DNA from: an uncultured Lachnospiraceae bacterium
Lineage (GTDB): Bacteria; Bacillota; Clostridia; Lachnospirales; Lachnospiraceae
Direction: 5' to 3'
Length of the DNA stretch: 32,200 nucleotides
NCBI GenBank assembly: GCA_910577165.1
Contig: CAJTLX010000040.1
Coordinates: 1-32,200, forward strand
Shown: positions 8,975 through 16,639 of the stretch, piece after piece
Numbering within the stretch: the stretch's first letter is position 1
Layout of the letters: every line of letters starts with the position of its first letter
Notes under the pieces: generated by a model
What the model was told of the DNA's origin: nothing
What the model saw: the letters and a program-made list of their open reading frames with translations, nothing else
Databases searched by the model: none
Made by a program: the position numbers and the translations under genes

Positions 8975-9262
8975 TTATCGAAGCAGCCTGGCGAAAAAGG
9001 ATTCTCCATTTTTGCCCCGGCCTTTTTTATCTGTATACACAAAGCTGTCCACTCTGCCGTCAATATCAATCTCGCCCTTCTCCAACGTAAAACGCCCCAT
9101 ATGAAGACTGTTCCCCCGTATAATCAGAACGCCCATCTCCGTATCCAGGACAGCCTCCTGCTCATCAAATGAGCGCACATCTAAAACGCCGCTCAGATGA
9201 AGTTCCTTCCGATCCTGCATATAAAATGTATGCTTTTGGCTTTTCTTCTCCTCCACCGCCAT
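8975..9262 (-). CDS. yabP: YabP-like sporulation protein
   Basis: A 95-aa protein of the YabP/YqfC family, which in B. subtilis is required for spore cortex assembly under mother-cell control. The family pattern is seen in the LSGVLDVRSFDE segment followed by ...GVLIIRGNSLHM and a ...EIDIDGRVDSFVY end. The ATG at 9262 lies only one nt after a GAGGAG site. A GTG two codons later (9256) is better spaced and may be the true start. It sits between rqcP and yabQ, as in other spore formers. Confidence 0.85.
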   Translation of the reverse strand: MAVEEKKSQKHTFYMQDRKELHLSGVLDVRSFDEQEAVLDTEMGVLIIRGNSLHMGRFTLEKGEIDIDGRVDSFVYTDKKGRGKNGESFFARLLR

Positions 9263-9340
9263 GCTCCTCTCGCATCTTTCCTCCCTAATCCATATGCGGA
9301 ATATGCGAAAAAAAGAACTCTCCGCTTTGGCAAAGGTCAG

Positions 9341-9580
9341 TTAGAGATAGCGAAACAATTCTTTTGCCTCCTCTTTTTTGATGGTTTCCGCCACATTTAA
9401 GACTTCGACACGCACCGCCTTGCCCCCGAATCCAATTTCAATAATATCCCCCACTTTGACATTGGCAGAAGCCTTTGCCGGCCTGTCATTGATCATCACT
9501 CTTCCCGCGTCGCAAGCGTCATTTGCAACTGTCCTGCGCTTGATTAGGCGGGAAACTTTTAAAAATTTATCTAATCTCAT
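9341..9580 (-). CDS. rqcP: S4-domain RNA-binding protein RqcP (YabO/Hsp15 family)
   Basis: A 79-aa protein made almost wholly of an S4 RNA-binding domain (MRLDKFLKVSRLIKRRT... through ...INDRPAKAS..VKVGD). RqcP works with RqcH in ribosome-associated quality control, helping add alanine tails to stalled nascent chains on 50S subunits. Size, start with AGGAG four nt before the ATG, and position next to yabP all match the B. subtilis yabO locus. It is likely the first gene of rqcP-yabP-yabQ-divIC, which begins just after the HU terminator. Confidence 0.92.
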   Translation of the reverse strand: MRLDKFLKVSRLIKRRTVANDACDAGRVMINDRPAKASANVKVGDIIEIGFGGKAVRVEVLNVAETIKKEEAKELFRYL

Positions 9581-9645
9581 ATTTCTCCTACTCTTTCTGT
9601 TATCACTCTCCCGTGGCAGTATTCAAAACATACCGCAAAATGGGA

Positions 9646-9690
9646 AGAAAAAGGCTGCTTTGAAGAACAAACCTTCAAAACAGCCTTAAG
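9646..9690 (-). terminator. Intrinsic terminator of the HU gene
   Basis: Arms 9651-9665 and 9673-9687 pair over 15 bp with one mismatch, with the core AAGGCTG/CAGCCTT. On the minus strand the hairpin is followed by TTTTTC. It separates HU from the rqcP operon. Confidence 0.8.
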
Positions 9691-9701
9691 CCGTGTTTTG
9701 C

Positions 9702-9977
9702 CTAGTTGTTTACGACATCCTTTAAAGCTTTTCCAGCCTTAAATTTCGGAGCCTTCGAAGCTGCGATCTTGATCTTCTTGCCTGTCTGAGGATTCTTGCC
9801 TTCTCTTGCGGCTCTCTCTGCCACCTCGAATGTACCGAATCCAACAAGCTGAATCTTCTCGCCCTTTACCAGCTCCTCGGTAACAACATCAATGAACGCC
9901 TTCAGTGCCTTCTCGGTATCCTTCTTGGATAACTCTGCTCTGTCCGACATTGCTGCAACTAACTCTGACTTGTTCAT
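9702..9977 (-). CDS. hup: DNA-binding protein HU
   Basis: A 91-aa histone-like protein that bends and compacts DNA as a dimer. The family signature GFGTFEVAERAAREGKNPQTG is complete, with the beta-arm sequence RxGxNPxTG, and the length is standard. It has a consensus promoter and its own terminator, so it is a single-gene unit. In many clostridia HU lies beside rqcP, as here. Confidence 0.97.
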   Translation of the reverse strand: MNKSELVAAMSDRAELSKKDTEKALKAFIDVVTEELVKGEKIQLVGFGTFEVAERAAREGKNPQTGKKIKIAASKAPKFKAGKALKDVVNN

Positions 9978-10047
9978 GAAATTTCTCCTCCTCTGGAATA
10001 TTCGGATTTGTTTTCCGGAATGTCATTTTTCCGGCCATAAATAAAAC

Positions 10048-10121
10048 CTACTTATCGTTGATAAAGTAGAACGGATTTTACCTACATCTAAATTTATAAA
10101 CTCATTGCGACCATTTGTCAA
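10048..10121 (-). promoter_or_regulatory. Strong sigma-A promoter and structured leader of HU
   Basis: TTGACA (10116-10121) and TATAAA (10093-10098) are spaced by 17 bp on the minus strand. The leader of about 110 nt holds an inverted repeat near 10048-10068 (CTACTTATC...GATAAAGTAG). A second one lies near 10015-10034 (CCGGAA...TTCCGG). Confidence 0.8.
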
Positions 10122-10167
10122 GGAATTTCGTATATTTTGATGGAATTTTTGCCGATTTTTCTATTTC

Positions 10168-11139
10168 TTAGTAATGATCTCCCGGCTTCCGGTATAAAAT
10201 GCCCTCTTCCAGAGGAATTTTTTTCGTGCGGAACAACTCCGAGACGGACACCAAGCGATACCCTCTCTCTATCAATTCCGGCACCAAAGATTCCACCGCC
10301 TCGGCGGTACAATCATATAGATCATGCATCAGGATAATATCGCCATCCTGCACCGTATCAAGAACATGCTGGATAATTTTGTCCGCGTCCCTGCTTTTCC
10401 AGTCCTGCGAATCCAAAGACCAGTTGATCAGGGAAGTTCCTGCAAGGGCACGCACAGTCTCATTCGCGCTGCCATACGGAGGACGTAACAAAACGTTTCC
10501 GACCGGTATATATTTATTTAACATATCCTCTGTATCCCCAATCTCCTTTTCGATCTCCTCATCAGCAAGCTTGTCCAAATTTTTGTGAGACCAGGTATGA
10601 TTCGCCACCTCAAAACCGTTCTCATAGATCCTTTTCAATGTGTCCGAGTACATTTCAATTCTGCTGCCAACCACAAAGAACGTCGCGCCGGCATCGTATT
10701 CCATCAGCACATCCAAAATCCGGTTGGTCACCGCCGTAAATGGACCATCATCAAAAGTAAGTGCGATCACCGGACCATCGAAAATTTCCTCATCCTCCCC
10801 GGCTTTCCCCAAGGTTTCCCCGTCTTCTTTGGGTTCCTCCGGGGCTTTTTCCGGGGTATCCTCCCCCTTTTCCTCTGCTTTCTGTTCTGTATTTTGTGTA
10901 TCGCCTACCGACTTTGTAGCGGCAAGCACTTCCTGATCTGCCAAAAAAGAGTCCGCCACCCCCACAATCGCAATAAGCGGATGGCGGCTAAAGGAAATTT
11001 TTCCCCTCTCGTCCGCCTCCCGCACTGCCAAAACACCGGCAACAAACATCACCAACAAGGAAAAAATTTCTAATATTACCCAGAAAAATGGATGCCCCTT
11101 CTTTTTCTTTCCGTGCCTATTATTTTCCTCACTCAACAT
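10168..11139 (-). CDS. Membrane-anchored polysaccharide deacetylase (NodB domain, CE4)
   Basis: A 323-aa protein with a short cytoplasmic N-terminus, one membrane helix (about 18-40), an acidic Glu/Pro-rich linker (about 80-120) and an extracytoplasmic NodB domain. The metal-dependent CE4 motifs are TFDDGP, NHTWSH, RPPYG, SLDSQDW and ILMHD. It would remove N-acetyl groups from peptidoglycan or another N-acetylated polymer. It begins 12 nt after the fliS stop, so it is probably transcribed with the flagellin operon. A role in letting flagella through the wall, or in lysozyme resistance of motile cells, is inference only. Confidence 0.9.
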   Translation of the reverse strand: MLSEENNRHGKKKKGHPFFWVILEIFSLLVMFVAGVLAVREADERGKISFSRHPLIAIVGVADSFLADQEVLAATKSVGDTQNTEQKAEEKGEDTPEKAPEEPKEDGETLGKAGEDEEIFDGPVIALTFDDGPFTAVTNRILDVLMEYDAGATFFVVGSRIEMYSDTLKRIYENGFEVANHTWSHKNLDKLADEEIEKEIGDTEDMLNKYIPVGNVLLRPPYGSANETVRALAGTSLINWSLDSQDWKSRDADKIIQHVLDTVQDGDIILMHDLYDCTAEAVESLVPELIERGYRLVSVSELFRTKKIPLEEGILYRKPGDHY

Positions 11140-11151
11140 CCTTCCCGCCTC

Positions 11152-11631
11152 TTATGCCATAAATCCTCTTTTTGTTCCATTCAGATCAAGGGAGGATTCG
11201 TTTAAACTTCCCCTGCCATAAGTCAGCCCCGCATACACTTGCTCCGTATTGCGCATAACCGGTCCATCCTCATCCTTTGTGGCAATCTCTCGAAAGGAAG
11301 ATCTCAGTCCCGCAATAACATTGTCCGCTGCAGAAAGTTCTGCGATCTCCTGTCTTACGCACGCCCTCGTCAGTGATTTATTCACAAAAGAATAGAGACT
11401 TAAAAGATCGTAGGAGATCTCATACTGATAGTCAAGTGCGCCCATCAACTCATTTAAAAAACGCTGTGCGTGCTTGATCTCGCGTTCATACCCTTCTCTG
11501 TCCCCATCTAAAAGTGCCTTTCTGGCGGCTTTCGTATCCGAGAGAATCACATCATACATAATTACAATCAGTTCCGTGCGCGAAGCCTGTGTAACCCGGA
11601 AAGTAAATTCCTTTAGCCGTTCTCTGTCCAT
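11152..11631 (-). CDS. fliS: FliS-like flagellin export chaperone
   Basis: A 159-aa mostly helical protein. The N-terminal part (about 1-110) fits FliS, which binds the C-terminus of newly made flagellin and prevents early polymerisation. The typical ...YDVILSDTKAARKAL and LDYQYEISYDLLSLYSFVNKSL segments are visible. A tail of about 45 residues is longer than in model FliS proteins and has no clear motif. It begins 37 nt after the flagellin stop, which supports the call. Sequence similarity to enteric FliS is low, so position carries much of the weight. Confidence 0.78.
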   Translation of the reverse strand: MDRERLKEFTFRVTQASRTELIVIMYDVILSDTKAARKALLDGDREGYEREIKHAQRFLNELMGALDYQYEISYDLLSLYSFVNKSLTRACVRQEIAELSAADNVIAGLRSSFREIATKDEDGPVMRNTEQVYAGLTYGRGSLNESSLDLNGTKRGFMA

Positions 11632-11668
11632 TCCAAAAACCTCACTTTACCTAACTACCCACATTACT

Positions 11669-13180
11669 CTATTGGAGCAGGGACAGTATTGTCTGGGGTC
11701 TCTCGTTCGCCTGGGCAAGCATTGAAGTACCTGCCTGTGAAAGTACGTTTTTCTGGGTGTAGGTGGTCATTTCCTCCGCCATATCCGTATCCTCAATGCG
11801 GGAGAGTGCCTCCGAAATATTTTCCGAGGACACCTTTAAGTTTGCGATTGCATGGTCAAGCCGATTCTCGTAAGCACCGAGTTTTGCGCGGATGGCGGAC
11901 ACCATATCAATCGCTACATCACACTGCTCAATGGCTTTGCACGCACCGTCCTGCGTGCCGACATTAACCATATTTACACCGAGCGTCTTCGTGCTGACCT
12001 CCGGCACACGCACCTCCATCATCTGCCCTTCGTTCGCGCCGATCTGTAAATCCATCGGTCCTGCGGAAAGTACGGTAACAATCACCTCGACTTCCTCTCC
12101 CTCATCGTCCACACTGGCCTCGGTACCATCCACATTTGCATCGGTAAAACTGGAACCCGAAGTTCCCGGTGCAACTTCAAACTTCATTTCAAACCCGTTT
12201 AAGTCGGTTACTGTTAAGACATTTCCCGCGCCGGAAACGGTTGCCGTTCGGCTGTAGCCTTCCTCGCCGATTATGGCCTTCGCATCCACACCCTGCGCCT
12301 TAACTCCTCTGCCATCCCCAAAGCCAAGCCAGTCGCGCAGTTCCTCACTGTCGCAGTAGACCTCAATGGAATGTTCGGATCCGTACCCCTGACTTACCAG
12401 GATCAGTTCCCCGCCATCCTCAATGCTCTCCTGCGTGTAGCCTGCAATCGCCTCGTCGTCATCCGGATCCGCACCCGCGCTCCCGACAAAAGCAGTAATA
12501 CTCATTCTGTCGCAGGTCGCGCGGATCTCCGAGTAGAGTGCGCCCACGGTCTCCCCCGCATGTACCTCAATCGCGCAGCCATTGATATTGATGGTGCCGG
12601 ATACCCCAATCACCTCATCCGCACTTGAGCCAAGCTGAATCCCTGCAACTACCGCCTGTCTTGCATCCTGTGTTACGGTAAGCGCGTAGTCCCCCTTATC
12701 CACCGTATCCGAAAGAGAGAGCAGTGATACCGTATCCACACTGGAGTAGGACTGACAATTTAAATTGCCGTCAAGCAACGGCATTGTATTGTACTCAGTC
12801 ACAACGGAGATCCGGTCGATCTCCTCATTTAACTGATCGATCTCCTGCTGGATCGCCTGACGGTCGGAATCCGTGTTGGTACCGTTGGCGGCCTGCACCG
12901 AAAGTTCACGCATACGCTGCACCATCGACTCCACTTCCTGGAGCGCGCCCTCCGCAATCTGGATTACCGAAATACCGTCCGCTGCGTTGCGGCTCGCCTG
13001 GTCAAGCCCCTTGATCTGCGTCTTCATCTTCTGCGAGATTGCCATTCCCGCCGCATCGTCCGCCGCGCGGTTGATGCGATAGCCGGAGGAAAGACGCTCC
13101 AAACTTTTGTCTAGCGCGCTTGTCGTCCTCCCCAAAGAATTGTTTGCCTTTAATGCTGGAATATTGTGATTGATTCTCAT
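11669..13180 (-). CDS. fliC: Flagellin
   Basis: A 503-aa flagellin. The N-terminal D0/D1 region (1-about 140) starts MRINHNIPALKA and carries RMRELSVQAANGTNTDSDR. The C-terminal D1/D0 region (about 400-503) ends TSMLAQANERPQTILSLLQ. The middle (about 145-395) is a variable insert with FlgL/flagellin-IN-like beta segments, for example near 194-215. The TLR5-contact positions of D1 are kept (Q88, R89, L93, E113). Six cysteines (142, 202, 223, 276, 414, 420) are unusual for a flagellin. It lies between the FliK-like gene and fliS in one operon. Neighbouring starts are short-spaced, and no separate promoter was seen in the 34-bp gap upstream. Confidence 0.96.
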   Translation of the reverse strand: MRINHNIPALKANNSLGRTTSALDKSLERLSSGYRINRAADDAAGMAISQKMKTQIKGLDQASRNAADGISVIQIAEGALQEVESMVQRMRELSVQAANGTNTDSDRQAIQQEIDQLNEEIDRISVVTEYNTMPLLDGNLNCQSYSSVDTVSLLSLSDTVDKGDYALTVTQDARQAVVAGIQLGSSADEVIGVSGTININGCAIEVHAGETVGALYSEIRATCDRMSITAFVGSAGADPDDDEAIAGYTQESIEDGGELILVSQGYGSEHSIEVYCDSEELRDWLGFGDGRGVKAQGVDAKAIIGEEGYSRTATVSGAGNVLTVTDLNGFEMKFEVAPGTSGSSFTDANVDGTEASVDDEGEEVEVIVTVLSAGPMDLQIGANEGQMMEVRVPEVSTKTLGVNMVNVGTQDGACKAIEQCDVAIDMVSAIRAKLGAYENRLDHAIANLKVSSENISEALSRIEDTDMAEEMTTYTQKNVLSQAGTSMLAQANERPQTILSLLQ

Positions 13181-13214
13181 TGCTTATACCCGTCCTTTCT
13201 GCTGCCCGCAGCTA

Positions 13215-16200
13215 TTACTCCACTGCTGCCTTAATCACTGTTCTTGCTGCCAGGTACAAGTTATCCGTCCGTGTCACACCCGTCCCTGCACTATCCCCCG
13301 GCTGGTTCTGCGCGGTTGGTATCCCCTGCGCCTCGCCTAATTTTGCCGGTTTTGTCAAAAGTCCATAATTCCACCGTACTACCTCAAATCCCTGCTCCAT
13401 CAGAGATTGTCGGATTCTCTCTTCCTTTTTTTGTATATTGTCAAGCACCTGCCGCGATCCGGTCACAACATAGCCGCTTACACTCTGTCTCTCAATTTTC
13501 AGCGAGATATCCACATCTTCCATCACCGTCATGCCGTCCGCCTGCACACTGCTCTTCGCCTTAAAATGGATGGACACATTGCCGCCCGCACCTCCCGAAT
13601 GCATAACGGTCAAATTCATTTTTACAAAACCGCTTTCCCCTTTGAGCGGAATCTCATAAAATTCCTTCCTTGCAAGATTTCTCGTCAGCTTTACCGCGCC
13701 CTGCAAGCTAAGTAAAAGCATACTGTCCGCGCCGGTCAGTGAACGATGGTCAAAGACCGTATCGATCATTTTATCGGCAGAATCCGCCCATTCCTCAACC
13801 ATATTTTGAAGATTCTCCGAATTTATTGCCTTTTCCATGTCAATTTCTGGAAACTCTGCCTCTTCTCCATATTGGGCGGCAAGCTGGCTGATGCGTTCCT
13901 GCACACTCGCACCGCCAAGGAGATGGCGCGCCGCACGGATCGTGCGCACGCTCTTTTCCTGGGAGAAACGCGTAAGAAATGCCTGTTCCGCGCCGCTTCC
14001 CGCGACCGTCTCCACAATTTCTTCCGCCCTCTGTGCAGAGAATTGCCCTGCCTCAGAAGAATTGTCCGCATATTTTAGCGCGCGGGAAATTTCCTCCATG
14101 GTCATCTCCATCGCCGCCTCGCTGCCTCCGATCTCATCAAGCTTCTGCGGGGTAAGATCCTCTGCCGCCCTCTCCGCCATCCTCTGTCCGTAGGCAAACG
14201 CCGCCCCGATCTGCTCGGAAATGCTCTTGCCCTGAATACTTGCCGAAATACCGCCAAAGGCATCATCCACGGTCGCATCCACACTGCCCTTTTTCCTAGT
14301 GCGCACCGCCGAGAGCAGATTTGCGAGCGTAACCTCGCGCTTTGATGCTGCCAGTACACCTATCGCCGCGCCATCTGATTTTGTAACTTGGTTTAACAGG
14401 CGGTAAATGCCAATGTAGGATTCCCTCTCCTCGCTGGTAAGCTCCTTCTTCTGATCGAGCATCAATAAATAATTACTATATTTTTCTTGGGTGGTAGCTC
14501 CTTCCTCCTCGCGCAGTTTAACTAGCTCAGCATTCAGTTGATCCACCGGCATATCAAGTGGGTTAATCCCCTTCTTTATCAGGCTTGCACACGCCGCTGG
14601 ATTCAGATTGTCAAGAAGACTCTGCACTTTCGCGTCATAGAACTTCATCTCATCAAGATTTTCCACGGTCAGCTCGATATGACTGTATGCCATAATCCGC
14701 ACTGCACGGCTGTTTTCCGGTGTTGCCTCAAGCCCCATACCATTTAATACTTCATCCACATTGCGGAATGCTGTGCGGATGGAATCACCCATATCCGCTC
14801 TGGGTTTGGTCATCAGTGCCTCGTAACGCTCCATCGCGCCCTCAAACTGCACCTTAACCTGCTCGCCCACCTCTGACAGAGTGGATATTGTCTGCACAGT
14901 GCGCACCGTAAAGGTTACGCCAAGTACATAGGCAGGAGCGGTCTTTAACTGCGAAACTGCCTCGTCTGTCTCGCGCAAAAGCGCGATATTCTCAGTATCC
15001 GTCACATCCCCGCCAACCTCGCGGTAAAGATTTTTGTAATACTCGTTCTCCACTTCGCGCAGTTCATTTACAATTTTTTCTAATCCGTCCGTATCCAGGC
15101 GAACCCCCTGATGCAAAAGCCTTGTGCCCACCTGTGCTGTCAACATAAAGCGGATCTCCTCAAGCTGTCTGCGCGCGGTAATATCCTGAATCTGTACATT
15201 CTCCATCCTGCCCTCGGAAAGCAGGTTTTGTACTTGCTTTAAGAAAGAAAGCGAGAGAGAACCCACATCCTTTCCCTCGGATTTTACCTTTGCCGCTGCC
15301 GCATCCACCGTCTCCGGCAAAATCTCGGCAAACTCCTGCACATAGCGGATAGCGCGTTTCTCTAACAAAACCTCCCCCGGCTTCATAGAAAGCTCTGTCG
15401 CGGCAGCAGTTTCCCCATTCGCCACGGTTTCCACCGCTTTTTTTAAGATCTCCTCCGGCGGGCAATTCTTCGCCAATTCGTCCAATTCCTGTTTGTAGAT
15501 AAGGTTTTCAGCAGTTAGTGCAAGGTCATGTTCCATCAGCCAGCGCGCATTTGAAAGCCCTTCCTCGTCCGCCGCAAGTCCTGCCTGGGCAAGCACTTTC
15601 TCCGCGGATGGAGAAAGCTCCTTCCAGACTTCCTCCGAAAGTGCCTCAACTTTTCCTGCGCCACTATGTGCCGCCTTATATAAATTTGTAATATCCGGTG
15701 CGAGTTCACTGCCAATCAGATAGGCTTTCGCCTTATCATCAAGTGTGGAGACCGCTTCTACTCCCCGTGAGAGCGCGTCCGCAAGCTCATCTATTTTCTC
15801 CTGTGTCACCGGAATATTCGCCTGGGATAAAAGAGAAGTCAAATAATTTGCTAACGGATGATTATTTAGCGCGTGCTCTGCCATCTGTCTGATCTCATCC
15901 TTCTCCTCTTTTTTCCTCTCCTGCCGTAAGCTGATCTCCTCCTGTCTGGATTCCCTGTTTGTCTTGATCCGCTCGATGGCGCGGGATAGTCTGGTCAAAT
16001 TAAATCCCTCAAGTGTGTAGTTCTCCTTGCAAAGATCCTCGTAATCCTCGCCGGTTATCCGCTTTGCTCCCTCCTCTTCCTCCTTAGCCTCGCTCTCCTC
16101 CCTTTCCTCGTAGGCTGCCAAAATCCGCATATTGTCCACTTTAAGCGAGGCGACACCGCCAAAATTTCCTGCGGTCTGCGCACCAACTTCCTTTAGCGCG

Positions 16201-16445
16201 ATTCCCTTCGAACCAGAAGAAAGTACCTGGAAACGGCGCACTTGCCCCCTGGCAGCATCTGGCACGGACTCTTTGGGAAAACTTAGCTTGCGCCCCGAAA
16301 AATCGATGGACACCTTATCGTCCACGTCCACAACCGTCCCCTCAATAATCTGCCCTTCCTGGTAGAAAGACTTCTGCACCTGCTCCTTATTTCCAGTTGT
16401 TTTAGCCACCGCATTGGCATTCTCCGGTGCCGATGTAATCCTCAT
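13215..16445 (-). CDS. Large FliK-like flagellar-locus protein (possibly DUF6240)
   Basis: A 1076-aa, mostly helical, Glu/Lys/Ala-rich protein with no signal peptide or membrane helix. Residues about 28-90 form a short beta-rich domain (EGQIIEGTVVDVDDKVSIDF). The C-terminal region (about 930-1045) has the layout of FliK C-terminal domains: paired strands, then a helix around ERIRQSLMEQGFEV. It also resembles the uncharacterised Lachnospiraceae family I recall as DUF6240. ATG at 16445 has GGAGGAG six nt before it; the longer open frame to 16622 would cover the promoter. It is first in an operon with flagellin and fliS behind a sigma-D promoter. A role in hook length control or export is inferred from this. 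Confidence 0.7.
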   Translation of the reverse strand: MRITSAPENANAVAKTTGNKEQVQKSFYQEGQIIEGTVVDVDDKVSIDFSGRKLSFPKESVPDAARGQVRRFQVLSSGSKGIALKEVGAQTAGNFGGVASLKVDNMRILAAYEEREESEAKEEEEGAKRITGEDYEDLCKENYTLEGFNLTRLSRAIERIKTNRESRQEEISLRQERKKEEKDEIRQMAEHALNNHPLANYLTSLLSQANIPVTQEKIDELADALSRGVEAVSTLDDKAKAYLIGSELAPDITNLYKAAHSGAGKVEALSEEVWKELSPSAEKVLAQAGLAADEEGLSNARWLMEHDLALTAENLIYKQELDELAKNCPPEEILKKAVETVANGETAAATELSMKPGEVLLEKRAIRYVQEFAEILPETVDAAAAKVKSEGKDVGSLSLSFLKQVQNLLSEGRMENVQIQDITARRQLEEIRFMLTAQVGTRLLHQGVRLDTDGLEKIVNELREVENEYYKNLYREVGGDVTDTENIALLRETDEAVSQLKTAPAYVLGVTFTVRTVQTISTLSEVGEQVKVQFEGAMERYEALMTKPRADMGDSIRTAFRNVDEVLNGMGLEATPENSRAVRIMAYSHIELTVENLDEMKFYDAKVQSLLDNLNPAACASLIKKGINPLDMPVDQLNAELVKLREEEGATTQEKYSNYLLMLDQKKELTSEERESYIGIYRLLNQVTKSDGAAIGVLAASKREVTLANLLSAVRTRKKGSVDATVDDAFGGISASIQGKSISEQIGAAFAYGQRMAERAAEDLTPQKLDEIGGSEAAMEMTMEEISRALKYADNSSEAGQFSAQRAEEIVETVAGSGAEQAFLTRFSQEKSVRTIRAARHLLGGASVQERISQLAAQYGEEAEFPEIDMEKAINSENLQNMVEEWADSADKMIDTVFDHRSLTGADSMLLLSLQGAVKLTRNLARKEFYEIPLKGESGFVKMNLTVMHSGGAGGNVSIHFKAKSSVQADGMTVMEDVDISLKIERQSVSGYVVTGSRQVLDNIQKKEERIRQSLMEQGFEVVRWNYGLLTKPAKLGEAQGIPTAQNQPGDSAGTGVTRTDNLYLAARTVIKAAVE

Positions 16446-16491
16446 ATTAATCTCCTCCGTTTCCTTTTGGTATCGTTTCCGTCTTTTGCAT

Positions 16492-16519
16492 TTATCGGCT
16501 GAATTAAAAAAAAACTTAA
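16492..16519 (-). promoter_or_regulatory. Sigma-28/sigma-D flagellar promoter
   Basis: On the minus strand TTAAGTTT (16512-16519) is followed after 12 nt by GCCGATAA (16492-16499). The -10 is a perfect match to the FliA consensus and the -35 element matches 7 of 8. TTAA-to-GCCGATAA spacing of 16 lies in the range known for B. subtilis SigD. It sits about 47 nt before the FliK-like start. Confidence 0.8.
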
Positions 16520-16548
16520 GCCGCGACAAACACCTGTATTTTTTAGGA

Positions 16549-16577
16549 TTGTAAAATACGGCATTTTCTGTTAAGAT
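16549..16577 (+). promoter_or_regulatory. Possible sigma-A promoter of the DUF885 gene
   Basis: TTGTAA (16549-16554) and TAAGAT (16572-16577) are 17 bp apart and 62 nt before the ATG. The match is only partial. It is divergent from the sigma-D promoter. Confidence 0.35.
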
Positions 16578-16639
16578 AGTAGGGTAATTACAGGAAGTTT
16601 TGCATAGAATGAACCAATTCAAGAAATGAGGCTTATGTT

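Noticed and set aside
8962..9069. TTG start of yabQ at 9069
   Set aside because: It would overlap yabP by 95 nt and add residues not typical for YabQ; GTG 8961 has a purine run at good distance.
13771..13778. Second GCCGATAA (sigma-28 -10) on the minus strand
   Set aside because: It is inside coding sequence of the FliK-like gene and has no TAAA-like -35 at the right distance.
16446..16622. 59-codon extension of the FliK-like gene
   Set aside because: It runs through the sigma-D promoter and lacks a ribosome site; ATG 16445 has GGAGGAG.
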